From positions 1 through 64,000 of the forward strand of contig NZ_JAIMFO010000007.1 of NCBI RefSeq assembly GCF_019795105.1: a stretch of 64,000 nt of DNA, given 5' to 3'. Positions 1 through 9,108 of this stretch are shown in pieces; position 1 is the first letter of the stretch, and every line of letters begins with the position of its first letter. The translations under genes were made by a program, and so were the position numbers. The notes beneath the pieces are model-generated. The model made no database searches and was not told where the DNA came from. It worked only from the letters and a program-made list of their open reading frames with translations. The stretch is from Collinsella ureilytica. Lineage in GTDB: Bacteria > Actinomycetota > Coriobacteriia > Coriobacteriales > Coriobacteriaceae.

Positions 1-1
1 C

Positions 2-235
2 GCTTCATACGCGATCATGCAGGTAACAGAGGCAGAGCATAAACCGGAAACAGTGGTGTTCACGCTCTACAGAAGCCAAGAACAATATGATGAGTTCGGG
101 CGCGACCCGGGCAGCTATGGCTTCGTAAATGGCTGTGCGCGGTTTGCTGGAGGCGTGCTTCGCATGCGGGGCTTTGATGTGGAGTACCGCTACCCGGACG
201 AGGGGGCTATTAGAACTCCGGGGAGTAGGTATTAG
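2..235 (+). CDS. Hypothetical protein, 3' end only (partial)
   Basis: The reading frame is open from the left window edge, so the protein probably begins outside; an internal ATG lies at 17. The 78 visible codons give a soluble, mixed-charge C-terminus with several Gly/Tyr-containing stretches (FGRDPGSYGF, FDVEYRYPDE) that I do not assign to a family. It is followed within 15 bases by a strong terminator, which fits a true gene end. The phage or mobile origin of this tail cannot be judged from what is visible. No function is proposed. Confidence 0.45.
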   Translation, partial: ASYAIMQVTEAEHKPETVVFTLYRSQEQYDEFGRDPGSYGFVNGCARFAGGVLRMRGFDVEYRYPDEGAIRTPGSRY

Positions 236-248
236 GTTCTTAAGGTAG

Positions 249-279
249 GGGGTCGCTGTAATGGCGACCCCTCTTTTTA
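249..279 (+). terminator. Rho-independent terminator
   Basis: A perfect 8-bp stem (GGGGTCGC at 249-256, GCGACCCC at 264-271) with a 7-base loop is followed by TCTTTTT. It ends the partial gene at the left edge. Confidence 0.85.
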
Positions 280-453
280 TACATTCGGTGGTTTCTTAGC
301 TTTCTCCGCGTCCCTAATTTGTCCCTAGGTTGCGGAAAATGCGTCTCTTACTTTGTCGTTAAAATGAATAATGCCTGATAATCAAATTATATACTCTACC
401 TGCTATTTATATTGTATATCATTGGTGTTTTCGAATCTGCACTTGGGAGTTAC

Positions 454-1248
454 ATGAATAGACGTGACAGTACCTCTGAGCCAGTTAATGCAACGACTGA
501 GCGCCGCGAGCTTAAACATCTTGAGCCAGTACATCTGTCTACAGGCGCATCAGCTCCCATCAGCGCTCAAAGCGATGTTCTTACGCCAGAAGAGCGGCGA
601 AGCTTACCGCATCGACTGGCATCTCTTATTCGCACCAATGCCTTGCTCTTAAGTATTCTGGCGTGCGCGGCGATCTTTCTGCTGCTCCTTCGCGAGGTCA
701 CCCGCACCGAGACGATAAAGATTGATGCCTGGGCTTACAGTCTTATTGTGGAACGGCTCCGCGCTCCCTGGCTCACGCCGATTATGTCTGCCTTTTCGGC
801 ACTTGCGTCTCCCATTATTCTTGCAGTTCTCTTGCTCGTTATTGCTGCTTTTGCGCCGGGACGCCGCCCAGGCTGGTGCTGCACCATCAACCTTGGGCTT
901 GTAGCTCTTTTAAATCTCGGTCTAAAAAGCATTGTCCAGCGTCCCCGTCCAATAGGTTTTCGAATAGCGGAAGCAAGTGGCTTTAGTTTTCCTTCAGGAC
1001 ACTCCATGGTTGCCATGGCTTTTTTTGGCCTGATCGTTTGGCTGGTTTGGCACTATGGAAAAGATCAAAAGCGTCGCGTGCTGCTCACGGCGGCGTTTGC
1101 CATCATCATTGTCATGATTGGAGTAAGCAGGATTTATCTGGGAGTTCACTATGCGAGCGACGTGCTTGCTGGCTTTATGGCAGCGCTTATTTGGCTTGCA
1201 GTGTATACACGTCTCGCGGTGCCGCTTTTCTTGCGCCCACGCTCCTAA
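454..1248 (+). CDS. PAP2-family membrane phosphatase
   Basis: A 264-residue integral membrane phosphatase of the PAP2/phosphatidic acid phosphatase superfamily, acting on lipid phosphates or undecaprenyl pyrophosphate at the outer face of the membrane. The three family motifs are visible: K-x6-RP (KSIVQRPRP), PSGH (FSFPSGHSM) and SR-x5-H (SRIYLGVH). About six hydrophobic segments follow a polar N-terminal ~60 residues. The frame extends upstream to a TTG at 412, but the ATG at 454 has GGGAG just before it and is preferred. Substrate is not predictable; undecaprenyl-PP phosphatase (BcrC/PgpB-like) activity is one possibility. It is followed by pgi after 80 bases. Confidence 0.85.
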   Translation: MNRRDSTSEPVNATTERRELKHLEPVHLSTGASAPISAQSDVLTPEERRSLPHRLASLIRTNALLLSILACAAIFLLLLREVTRTETIKIDAWAYSLIVERLRAPWLTPIMSAFSALASPIILAVLLLVIAAFAPGRRPGWCCTINLGLVALLNLGLKSIVQRPRPIGFRIAEASGFSFPSGHSMVAMAFFGLIVWLVWHYGKDQKRRVLLTAAFAIIIVMIGVSRIYLGVHYASDVLAGFMAALIWLAVYTRLAVPLFLRPRS

Positions 1249-1328
1249 CAACCAGCCAAACAGGCGCTACAATAGAAACCAGAGAAAGTCTGCGAGCAAA
1301 CTGCTCGCGCCGTACCGGAGGAGGATCC

Positions 1329-3038
1329 ATGTCAACCCTTCCCGTCCAACCCGATCATGCACCTGTAGACGCTGTGCAAACGACTGCTTGGAAAGCACTT
1401 TCCGCGCATCGAGATGAGATGCTTGCGAGTAAAGCATGCTTGTCTGACTGGTTTGAGGCCGATCCAGATCGCGTTGAGTCCTTAAGCTATAACGTGGGCG
1501 ACCTGCATTTCGACCTATCAAAAAATCTGCTCACCAAAAAGACGGTAGGACTGCTCTGCGATCTCGCTCGCGATGTGCGCCTAGAGGAGCAACGCGATGC
1601 CATGCTGTCTGGCGAGCATATCAACACGACTGAGAACCGTGCCGTGTTGCATACGGCGCTTCGTCGTCCTGCAACTGATGTCGGTACGCTTATCGTAGAC
1701 GGCCAAGATGTGGTAGCAGACGTTCATGAGGTTTTGAACCGGATGTATGCCTTTGCCGATCAGGTACGTTCTGGTTCGTGGACAGGCGTTTCTGGTAAGC
1801 AAATTAAGCACGTTCTATCCATTGGAATTGGCGGCTCTGATTTGGGTCCCGTGATGGTATATGAGGCGTTGCGCCCCTATGCCGATGCCGGGATCGATTG
1901 CACTTTTGTTTCCAATATTGATCCGAATGACCTGGCAGAAAAGGTGCGCGGCCTCGATCCGGAGACTACGCTCGTAATCATCGTTTCTAAGACGTTTACC
2001 ACCCTAGAAACCCTTACGAATGCTCGCGCTGCCCGCACGTGGCTTTTGGATGCACTCACTCAGTGTGGAGCAATTGATGGCAGCGAGGAGTCGCGCGCCC
2101 GTGCTGTGGCTCAGCATTTTGTTGCGGTGTCTACGGCACTTGATCTCGTTGCTGAGTTTGGCATCGATCCTCAAAATGCCTTCGGCTTTTGGAATTGGGT
2201 GGGCGGCCGGTATTCGGTCGACTCTGCCGTTGGGCTCTCGCTGGTGCTGGCGTTAGGCCCTGAGCGCTTTGCTGAGTTCCTCGGTGGCTTTTATGAGATG
2301 GATCGCCATTTTGCAGAGACTCCGCTTGAGCAAAATGTGCCAGTGCTCATGGGTCTTCTGAACGTTTGGTACGTGAACTTCCTTGCTATCCGCACGCACG
2401 CGGTCTTGCCCTATAGCCAGTATCTACATCGATTCCCAGCATATTTGCAGCAGCTTACGATGGAGAGCAACGGCAAGCATGTCCGCCGCGATGGCACGCC
2501 GGTTACGTCTGCCACTGGCGAGATCTTCTGGGGTGAGCCGGGAACAAATGGTCAGCATGCCTTCTATCAGCTCATTCACCAGGGAAGTCAGCTCATCCCT
2601 GCAGACTTTATTGCGTTCGTAAACACTGCCCATCCTGCAAAGGATGGCGAGCAAGACGTGCACGAGCTCTTCTTAGGGAACTTCCTCGCTCAAACTCGAG
2701 CTCTTGCTTTTGGAAAGACTGCCGATGAGGTGCGTGCCGAGGGTACGCCTGAGTGGATGGTTTCTGCTCGCGTATTTGAGGGCGGCCGTCCTACCACGTC
2801 GATCTTTGGTGTTGAACTTACTCCTCATACTATGGGAGCTCTTATTGCCCTGTATGAGCACATTACCTTTGTACAGGGTGCGGTTTGGGGCATTGACTCC
2901 TTTGACCAGTGGGGCGTTGAGCTTGGCAAGCAGATGGCGCGCCAGATTACCCCAGCCTTCCATGACGATGAGGCGCTTGCTGCCCAGGATGCAAGTACTC
3001 GCTCATTGATTGAGTTTTATCGGGCACATCGCCGGTAG
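1329..3038 (+). CDS. pgi: Glucose-6-phosphate isomerase
   Basis: Interconverts glucose 6-phosphate and fructose 6-phosphate in glycolysis/gluconeogenesis. The 569-residue product has the length of the long PGI family. Visible signatures are the SIS phosphate-binding segment [25 protein letters not shown], and the C-terminal PGI signature ending [11 protein letters not shown]. The start is the ATG at 1329 behind a strong GGAGGA; the longer open frame upstream has no support. The gene lies directly upstream of a PTS and deglycase operon whose expected product is glucose 6-phosphate, which would make it the next step. Confidence 0.97.
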   Translation: MSTLPVQPDHAPVDAVQTTAWKALSAHRDEMLASKACLSDWFEADPDRVESLSYNVGDLHFDLSKNLLTKKTVGLLCDLARDVRLEEQRDAMLSGEHINTTENRAVLHTALRRPATDVGTLIVDGQDVVADVHEVLNRMYAFADQVRSGSWTGVSGKQIKHVLSIGIGGSDLGPVMVYEALRPYADAGIDCTFVSNIDPNDLAEKVRGLDPETTLVIIVSKTFTTLETLTNARAARTWLLDALTQCGAIDGSEESRARAVAQHFVAVSTALDLVAEFGIDPQNAFGFWNWVGGRYSVDSAVGLSLVLALGPERFAEFLGGFYEMDRHFAETPLEQNVPVLMGLLNVWYVNFLAIRTHAVLPYSQYLHRFPAYLQQLTMESNGKHVRRDGTPVTSATGEIFWGEPGTNGQHAFYQLIHQGSQLIPADFIAFVNTAHPAKDGEQDVHELFLGNFLAQTRALAFGKTADEVRAEGTPEWMVSARVFEGGRPTTSIFGVELTPHTMGALIALYEHITFVQGAVWGIDSFDQWGVELGKQMARQITPAFHDDEALAAQDASTRSLIEFYRAHRR

Positions 3039-3228
3039 TGGTAAGCGTAGGCGTGAGATGTGTCGAGCTTCGTGTTCGGCACGCCTTATGGTTGTAGACG
3101 GTTGCGAACACGTGCGAGCACCAGAAATGATCGCAGGGGATTGCGAACGACGCGAGTGCGCGCAAGCAGTGCCCACGCGAACGAATTGCGGTTGCTCGAT
3201 AGGGTTGCGTGCACACAAAGGGGAGCAT

Positions 3229-3651
3229 ATGGCACAGATTATTATTGCATCACATGGTGGCTTAGCTGCAGGAATCGTTGATTCTATTCGCATGATTGCC
3301 GGCGGAGTAGCAGACGGTATTGAGTCGTACGGGCTACTTCCCGGTGAAAGCGCTGATGATTTTCGGCAGGAACTTGAAGAGCGTATTAAAGCAAGTGATG
3401 AGCAGTTTATTATCCTTTGCGACATCTTAGGTGGCAGTGTTCATACAACCTTGTTGAGGCTTACCCATCTTCCAAATGTGCTGATCTTTTCTGGTGTGAC
3501 CCTGGCACTTGCCTTAGAAGTTGCGCTCACTGCTCAGGATATTGTGAGTGCTGAGCGGGCAGAAGAGCTCATTGCAGGAGCCCGCGAGGGTATGACGGTT
3601 AGGATCGGAGGCTTCTCCTTAGTTGCGGAAGACGAAGACGAGGACTTCTAA
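3229..3651 (+). CDS. PTS mannose-family EIIA component
   Basis: A 140-residue cytoplasmic EIIA domain of the mannose/fructose/sorbose PTS family. It accepts phosphate from HPr on His9 in IIIASHGGLAAG and passes it to EIIB. The length and the N-terminal strand ending in the phospho-His fit a stand-alone EIIA; the C-terminus is acidic (EDEDEDF). AAAGGGGAG precedes the ATG. It is the first gene of a set that continues with EIIB, EIIC, EIID and two sugar-isomerase proteins, the order known from gfr (glucoselysine/fructoselysine) operons, so it likely corresponds to GfrA. Confidence 0.92.
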   Translation: MAQIIIASHGGLAAGIVDSIRMIAGGVADGIESYGLLPGESADDFRQELEERIKASDEQFIILCDILGGSVHTTLLRLTHLPNVLIFSGVTLALALEVALTAQDIVSAERAEELIAGAREGMTVRIGGFSLVAEDEDEDF

Positions 3652-3814
3652 GACAGATGCCTGCTGGTGCTCTGTCCTAGCTTGCCTTGCTTGTTTCGTA
3701 TGATTTTTTCTAGCGCAACCTCTCTGACGTAAGGTCTTGCAACGAGGCCACCTGTACCTTTACAGCTTTTCTAGGCTTTTCCAGAGCGCTGGGGCTCAGG
3801 TTTTACGAGCAGTT

Positions 3815-3916
3815 GGTTTGTACTCAGTTCGTACCTTGTACATCAAAAAGCCGTTATTGCTACACCGGTTGCGGCACTCAGGTTTGTATTCAGTTCGTAT
3901 CCTGTACATCAAAAAG
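3815..3916 (+). repeat. Two direct copies of a 36-bp element before EIIB
   Basis: Copies at 3815-3850 and 3881-3916 begin GGTTTGTA and end TGTACATCAAAAAG. They differ at only three positions and are 66 bases (22 codons) apart. They lie in the 279-base gap between EIIA and EIIB. An open frame from a TTG at 3737 crosses both copies and overlaps the EIIB start in an ATGA. See the finding on a leader peptide or operator. Confidence 0.85.
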
Positions 3917-3930
3917 AGAAAGAGAAAGAA

Positions 3931-4398
3931 ATGATTAAGCTCTTACGGGTTGACCATCGCCTTCTCCATGGTCAGGTTGCAGTTTCTTGGAAGGGTGCAC
4001 TCGATGCGGACTGTATTCTCATCGCAAACGATGCTGTACCCACCGATGCGCTTCGTAAATCTGCGCTCAAGGTAGCCAAGCCTGCTGGCACGAAGCTGGT
4101 AATCAAGACCATTGCGGACTCGATTGAGGCAATTAATAGTGGTGTGACCGACAAGTACTCACTTCTGATTGTGGTTGAATCCATTGCCGATGCAGCCAAG
4201 CTCTGTCGAGGTTGCAAGATCTCTGTTGTAAACCTAGGTGGTACCAAGGTGCGCCCGGGCACGCGAAATATTTCTAAGGCGATGAATATCACCGAGGAAG
4301 AAGCAGGGATTTTGCGCGAGCTCGTATCAGAAGGTGTGCAGGTAGAGATTCAAATGGTGCCGGATGACTCACCGGTAGATGTGATGCGTGTCTTGTAG
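3931..4398 (+). CDS. PTS mannose-family EIIB component
   Basis: A 155-residue EIIB domain (PTSIIB_sorb family). The active-site His is His13 in VDHRLLHGQV, the family's N-terminal motif; it takes phosphate from EIIA and hands it to the incoming sugar at EIIC/EIID. The remaining fold motifs (NDAV, NLGGTK, PDDSP) are present and the length is typical. The AAAGAGAAAGAA before the ATG is a purine-rich ribosome site. By position it corresponds to GfrB. Confidence 0.93.
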   Translation: MIKLLRVDHRLLHGQVAVSWKGALDADCILIANDAVPTDALRKSALKVAKPAGTKLVIKTIADSIEAINSGVTDKYSLLIVVESIADAAKLCRGCKISVVNLGGTKVRPGTRNISKAMNITEEEAGILRELVSEGVQVEIQMVPDDSPVDVMRVL

Positions 4399-4543
4399 TC
4401 TCACATTCTTCTTGCGGCAAACATATAATCAAGCTCACGGATGGCATGTGTGCCTTCCGTAGCTTCCGTGCGGCAAAAAGTACGGGTATCTGTCCTGCGT
4501 GATGACTCGCTCATGCGCATGTAAAAAAGAAAGGAGCAAGAAG

Positions 4544-5323
4544 ATGATTGTCCAAGCAATTATGCTCGGACTCGTCGCCATGCTCGGCAACGCGGAGTAC
4601 CTCTTGGGTACCTCGTGTTTGTCCCGTCCTTTGGTGATGGGTACGCTCACGGGCATCGTGATGGGAGATATTCCCACTGGTGTTACGCTTGGCTCCACCT
4701 TAGAGCTTGCCTTTATGGGCTCATTCTCTATTGGTGCAAGCATTCCTCCTGAGATGATTTCAGGCACCGTGCTTGGTACGGCATTTACGATCTCTACGGG
4801 TTCAGGGCTTGAAACCGCTATCACTATTGGTATTCCGGTAGCCTCACTTGTCTTGATCCTCAAAAACATCGGCATGGTCTTTATTTTGCCTCCCTTTGTG
4901 CACCGTGCAGACACGTACGCAGCTCAAGGTGATGCTGCAGGAGTTGCACGCATGCATTTTTTAGGTGGCTTCTTGGGTGTCAATCTGATTATTGGCCTTG
5001 CCGTCGGTATTGGTTTTTATGCAGGAGGCTCTGCCGTTCAGGCTCTGCTGGATATCATTCCTGAATGGGTTTCTAATGGTCTACAGATCACGATGGGGCT
5101 GTTACCGGCTATCGGTTTTGCACTGCTCCTCAAGATGATTATGAACCGTGAGGTTGCTTGCTTCTTTATTTTAGGTTTTGCAATTGCCACCTATCTCAAG
5201 ATCCCAACTACCGGCGTTGCCATTTTTGGTGCCGTTGCCGCCGTTGTGCTCGGACAGATTCATCAAAAGCTAAATATGCGTCCTGCAATTGAGGGGGGTA
5301 TGGATGATGACGACGACTTCTAA
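4544..5323 (+). CDS. PTS mannose-family EIIC permease
   Basis: A 259-residue polytopic membrane protein of the EIIC-sorbose/mannose family that forms the sugar channel together with EIID. Family features include the early MGTLTGIVMGDIPTGVTLG and the repeated Gly-rich helices. The start at 4544 is set by AAAGGAGC; the frame's earlier ATG at 4499 has no such site. The last codons (acidic tail DDDDDF) overlap the start of EIID. By position it corresponds to GfrC. Confidence 0.93.
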   Translation: MIVQAIMLGLVAMLGNAEYLLGTSCLSRPLVMGTLTGIVMGDIPTGVTLGSTLELAFMGSFSIGASIPPEMISGTVLGTAFTISTGSGLETAITIGIPVASLVLILKNIGMVFILPPFVHRADTYAAQGDAAGVARMHFLGGFLGVNLIIGLAVGIGFYAGGSAVQALLDIIPEWVSNGLQITMGLLPAIGFALLLKMIMNREVACFFILGFAIATYLKIPTTGVAIFGAVAAVVLGQIHQKLNMRPAIEGGMDDDDDF

Positions 5324-6155
5324 GCCAGAGGCCGCTACAGCTGAACAGACCAAGCTCACTAAGAGCGATCTTAATAAAGTGATCCGTCGCTCCTTAAGTA
5401 TAGAGTGGGATTGGAACTACGAGCGGCAGATGAACATGGGCTTTTGCTACGGCATGCTCCCCATCATCGAAAAGCTCTATCAAGATCCTGCCGACCGAGT
5501 AGCTGCTATGCAGAGACATTTGGAGTTTTTTAATACCACGCCTCATATGTCAACTTTGATCTTTGGCATTACCACGGCGATGGAGGAGCAAAACGCAGCG
5601 GATCCCGATTTTGATACCGAGAGCATTAGCAATGTAAAAGTATCGCTCATGGGGCCTTTGGCCGGCATTGGCGATTCCTTTATCTGGGGAACCTTGCGCA
5701 TTATTGCGACCGGTGTTGGTGTGAGCCTTGCCGCCCAAGGCAATATTTTAGGACCGATTTTGTTTTTGCTACTATTCAATATCCCAGCTCAAGGCCTTAG
5801 ATACTACCTGATGCATGCCGGTTATAAGCTGGGTAGTGGCTTTTTACAAAGGATTCAAGCAAGTGGCCTTATGCAGACCCTAACCTTTGGAGCATCAATC
5901 TTAGGCCTCATGGTCATTGGTGGTATGACGGCAGAAAACGTATCCATTACGGTTCCCTTGGTAATTGGCGAGGGTGAAGCCGCCACCACGCTCGGTGAGA
6001 TCTGCAATACCATTATGCCTGGCTTGCTACCACTTGCCTTCACTCTTTTACTCTATTGGTTGGTGGCTAAGAAGAACGTTAAGACAACAACGTTATTGCT
6101 GCTCTTGGTAGTCATAGGTCTTGCTGGCTCCTTTTTTGGAGTCCTTGGAGTCTAG
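5304..6155 (+). CDS. PTS mannose-family EIID component
   Basis: A 283-residue EIID membrane component. It has the family's N-terminal segment (WDWNYERQMNMGFCYGMLP), the conserved MGPLAGIGDSF loop, and C-terminal hydrophobic helices. The start is one of two adjacent ATGs at 5304/5307 behind GAGGGGGG; it overlaps EIIC by 20 bases, implying coupled translation and stoichiometric assembly. By position it corresponds to GfrD. Confidence 0.93.
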   Translation: MMTTTSKPEAATAEQTKLTKSDLNKVIRRSLSIEWDWNYERQMNMGFCYGMLPIIEKLYQDPADRVAAMQRHLEFFNTTPHMSTLIFGITTAMEEQNAADPDFDTESISNVKVSLMGPLAGIGDSFIWGTLRIIATGVGVSLAAQGNILGPILFLLLFNIPAQGLRYYLMHAGYKLGSGFLQRIQASGLMQTLTFGASILGLMVIGGMTAENVSITVPLVIGEGEAATTLGEICNTIMPGLLPLAFTLLLYWLVAKKNVKTTTLLLLLVVIGLAGSFFGVLGV

Positions 6156-6352
6156 GGCAGGCATACAGCTACTTTTGCCACCCAAGATGTTCGGGGGCGG
6201 CGATGGTGCAAGCCGCTGGAGTGCTGAAGCACAGAAGGGTGCTTATTGGTTCCTTCCTCTGTGCATAATGCAGTGCAAGAGAAGGGCGCTAGCTGCGTGT
6301 CGAGATATGTTGGCAATGAGTTGTTTTTACGCGATACAGAGAGGGCGGCTAC

Positions 6353-7357
6353 ATGGCTGACTTAGTGAAGTTTGATGAGCAAGCAAAGATTGCAAGTGTG
6401 CAAGGCGCTCTTGGCCTGCGTGCTCAGATTGAGCAGGTGGTCGATGCAATTTTCGAGCAGGGTTATCACAATATATGCTGGCTTGGTATTGGAGGAACCT
6501 GGGCAAGCGCTATGCAGGCAACAGTTCACATGAAGGAGCGCTCAGCATGTGAGGTGTGGGCTGAGAATGCAGCGGAGTATCTTACAACGGGAAATCGCCG
6601 CATTGGTACGGGCACTGTTGTTATTACGTCTTCGGTTACCGGCAGCACGCAGGAGGTGGTAGATGCAGTGCGCAAGGCTCGTGAGGCAGGAGCTATCGTT
6701 ATTGGTTTCATTGATCGCCCCGAAACTGAACTTGCGCGCATGGTGGATCATCTCATCTCGTATGATGAAAACGAGCAGCTCAAGTTTTTCATGGTGGCAG
6801 ATCGATTTATGAAAAACGCTGGCGAGTTTGATGAGTATGATGAGCAGTACGCTGAGTTTGATGCCCATTTGGCTCGCGCCCTTGTAGAGGTTGAGAAGCG
6901 TGCCGATGCGTTTGCTGCTGAGTTTGCCAGCAAGCACGCTGAGGATCCAATCCATTATTTTGTGGGTGCCGGCAATCAGTGGGGTGCCACCTATTCCTAT
7001 GCAATGTGCTACTGGGAAGAGCAGCTGTGGCGCAAAACGAAAAGCATCACATCTGGTGAGTTCTTCCATGGCATGTTTGAGATTGTGACCAAAGAAACTC
7101 CGGTGACGGTCTATATCGGCGAGGACGCCCAGCGCCCACTGTCTGAGCGTGTTGCTCGATTCTTACCGCGCATTACGGCTAACTCGACAGTCATTGATAC
7201 GCGCGACTACCCACTTGAGGGTATCTCTGAGCGTTTCCGTGGCAATATTTCTCACCTGGTTATGCATGCGGTCAACAATCGGATTGATGTGCATATGGAA
7301 ATTGAAACGCGCCATCCTATGGAGATTCGTCGTTACTATCGCCAGCTGGACTACTAA
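6353..7357 (+). CDS. SIS-domain fructosamine-6-phosphate deglycase (FrlB/GfrF-like)
   Basis: A 334-residue cytoplasmic sugar-isomerase-domain protein. FrlB-family enzymes split fructoselysine 6-phosphate into lysine and glucose 6-phosphate. Shared with what I recall of FrlB are the Gly-rich opening WLGIGGTWASA, TSSVTGSTQEV, the catalytic-region SGEFFHG-x-FEIV, and the C-terminal RRYYRQLDY (FrlB ends in a similar RRYY motif). It follows the four PTS genes after a 197-base gap and is followed by a terminator and a second SIS gene, matching the two-deglycase layout of gfr operons. Substrate (fructoselysine, glucoselysine, fructose-asparagine) is inferred from context only. Confidence 0.8.
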   Translation: MADLVKFDEQAKIASVQGALGLRAQIEQVVDAIFEQGYHNICWLGIGGTWASAMQATVHMKERSACEVWAENAAEYLTTGNRRIGTGTVVITSSVTGSTQEVVDAVRKAREAGAIVIGFIDRPETELARMVDHLISYDENEQLKFFMVADRFMKNAGEFDEYDEQYAEFDAHLARALVEVEKRADAFAAEFASKHAEDPIHYFVGAGNQWGATYSYAMCYWEEQLWRKTKSITSGEFFHGMFEIVTKETPVTVYIGEDAQRPLSERVARFLPRITANSTVIDTRDYPLEGISERFRGNISHLVMHAVNNRIDVHMEIETRHPMEIRRYYRQLDY

Positions 7358-7377
7358 AAACCGGATGGTGGGAAGAG

Positions 7378-7412
7378 GATGCTGGGCTCGAGTTGAGCTC
7401 AGCATCTTTTTT
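7378..7412 (+). terminator. Intra-operon terminator between the two deglycase genes
   Basis: A 12-bp stem with one G-T pair (7378-7389 with 7395-7406), a 5-base loop and six T residues. It sits only 20 bases after the first SIS gene and 20 before the next start, so it likely lowers expression of the second deglycase relative to the PTS. Confidence 0.85.
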
Positions 7413-7431
7413 ACATGAATAGGGGAGTGAG

Positions 7432-8538
7432 ATGTCAGGCATTAAGATCACAGAAGAGCGACGTCTGACCATGTGGGACTACATCGTTGAGGCACCTGGT
7501 GTGGCGCTCAACAATCTCGGCCGATCAGATGAGCTTCTCGAGCCACTTTTTTGGGCAATGGGAAGTGCTGCGCCTGCCAGGATCTGGATTGTTGCATCGG
7601 GCTCGTCGCAACATGCTGCCCTGATTGCCCTGCCCTTTATGCGCTCTTGCTTGCCCTCTGTGGATGTAAAGGTCATTCCACCTTCTACCTTTATGTACTA
7701 CGATCATGAGGTGGAAGCCGAAGATATTGTGTTCGTTGTTACGCAAAGTGGTCTTTCTACCAATGCGATTGAAGCTCTGGATTTCGTTCACGCTCGTGGC
7801 TGGCAGACAATTTGTGTAACTGCCAATCCGCATGCAGATGCTCGTGAGCATGCCGAGAACGTCATTGATTATGGTGCTGGTGAGGAGCTTGTTGGCTATG
7901 TAACTAAAGGTGTGGTAACACTTGCCGTCTTTTTCATGATGCTTGCGGCAAAGCTCGGTGGATGTTCTGAGCGATTGCAAGAGATAGAACAGGTTATCAG
8001 GACTTCGGAGGACGTGCGTAGCCAAGCAGTTGCCTTTTTTGAATCTCATATGAAGGATCTGACCTCCATGAGCGTTGCCTATTTCATGGGAGCAGGCCCT
8101 ACTTGGGGAGTTGCGGCTGAGGGCGCGTTGAAAATGGGCGAGACGGTTCATATTCCAAGTCCGCTTTATGAGCTCGAAGAGTTTATTCATGGCCCTAATC
8201 TTCAACTCACGCCTGCCTACACTGCCTTTTTCTTTGATGCACCAGATGGTGCTTCTGATCGCTGTTGCCAAATTTGGCGAGCAACGGCTGAGGTGACTGA
8301 TCGCGCCTATTTACTGACGACACGACCTGAGTTAGCGGCCGAGCTAGGGGTTCTTGCGGTGCCTGAGCTTCCTTCTGCTGACCTCGCATCGTTAGCCTTT
8401 TTGCCAGCAATACAAACCCTCAGCTTTTTGGTAAGTGATGCGTTGGGATCCACGAAACAGCATCCTTTGATCCGGCGCTTTAAAGCAATTGCTGCTGCAA
8501 AGACGGAAACCTTCGTGAACTACGATCGTGATGACTAG
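7432..8538 (+). CDS. SIS-domain deglycase/isomerase (GfrE-like)
   Basis: A 368-residue protein with two SIS domains, resembling the isomerase half of GlmS. Visible are the phosphosugar-binding VASGSSQHAAL (around residue 54), the Ser-rich VTQSGLSTNAIEA, and the second-half GAGPTWGVAAEGALKMGET with ELEEFIHGP. Such proteins act on phosphorylated sugar-amines; next to an FrlB-like enzyme and a mannose-type PTS, glucoselysine-6-phosphate deglycase is the best guess. A glucosamine-6-phosphate deaminase role is an alternative. The start has AGGGGAGTGAG before the ATG. Confidence 0.75.
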   Translation: MSGIKITEERRLTMWDYIVEAPGVALNNLGRSDELLEPLFWAMGSAAPARIWIVASGSSQHAALIALPFMRSCLPSVDVKVIPPSTFMYYDHEVEAEDIVFVVTQSGLSTNAIEALDFVHARGWQTICVTANPHADAREHAENVIDYGAGEELVGYVTKGVVTLAVFFMMLAAKLGGCSERLQEIEQVIRTSEDVRSQAVAFFESHMKDLTSMSVAYFMGAGPTWGVAAEGALKMGETVHIPSPLYELEEFIHGPNLQLTPAYTAFFFDAPDGASDRCCQIWRATAEVTDRAYLLTTRPELAAELGVLAVPELPSADLASLAFLPAIQTLSFLVSDALGSTKQHPLIRRFKAIAAAKTETFVNYDRDD

Positions 8539-8548
8539 GATGCACTGA

Positions 8549-8708
8549 GCGCTGAGTTGGTGAGCGTTGAGCGAGGTGCGACGCGTTGTGCCGTTGAGCG
8601 AGGTGCGACTTGTGACGTGCGATGTGCTCGGAGCATTGAGTGGGATGCGACGCGTGACGTGCGCTGCGGGGCGACGCGTTGTGCTGTTGGGTGATGCGTG
8701 TTGAGCTT
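8549..8708 (+). repeat. Degenerate short tandem repeats in spacer
   Basis: A GC-rich spacer after the deglycase operon made of imperfect GTTGAGCGAGGTGCGAC/GACGCGTTGTGC-type units. One 17-base unit is exact at 8566-8582 and 8593-8609. I see no credible gene between 8539 and 9108 apart from this, a dispersed repeat and a terminator. Confidence 0.6.
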
Positions 8709-8825
8709 GTGGACGATATCCGTCTCATCGTTCTCACTCCGAGCCTTGGACGTTGAACCGGAAGTGCCAAGGATTACATTGCCACATATTGAAATGAATA
8801 GCAGCGCGGAATGCCGAAAGGGTAC

Positions 8826-8920
8826 AGAGGGGGTTCAATTTATTACATTTATTGTCCGTGAGGCACAGATTTGACGCGAAGTGCGGGCAAAAATGCTCCT
8901 CACGACACCAAAATGCACGC
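8826..8920 (+). repeat. Dispersed ~95-bp repeat, copy A
   Basis: Shares with copies at 36392-36487 and 41109-41202 (inverted) the exact cores TACATTTATTGTCC, GCACAGATTTGACGC, AAGTGCGGGCAAAAATG and CACCAAAATGCACGC in the same order and spacing. Bases between the cores diverge. This copy is solitary, not attached to the long arms found around 36-41 kb. Confidence 0.85.
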
Positions 8921-8937
8921 ACGCTATGGTTCACAAT

Positions 8938-8968
8938 AAAAAAGGCAGCCGGTTTTAAGCCGACTGCC
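8938..8968 (-). terminator. Terminator of gpmA
   Basis: On the minus strand a 9-bp stem with one G-U pair (8960-8968 with 8944-8952) and a 7-base loop is followed by six T residues. It lies 140 bases beyond the gpmA stop codon. Confidence 0.85.
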
Positions 8969-9108
8969 TTCCTATCAATGCAGACATTGCACTGAGTTTT
9001 TAGGTCGTCTCAACCTCGATAAGCTCTTACCGTACGTCTTACTGAAGACTCGGTTCAGCCTCACTCAAACCCTGCTTGCAATGCCTCATACAAATCCGCA
9101 CTTGATGC

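Noticed and set aside
300-345. Phage attachment site in TCCCTAATTTGTCCCTAGG after the first terminator
   Set aside because: Short direct repetition of TCCCTA only; no tRNA, integrase or second copy in the window to support it.
8734-8934. Cys-rich minus-strand frame (HFCPH, ASNLC) recurring over the dispersed repeat
   Set aside because: The frame recurs because the DNA recurs; most differences between copies change the amino acid and there is no conserved start or ribosome site.
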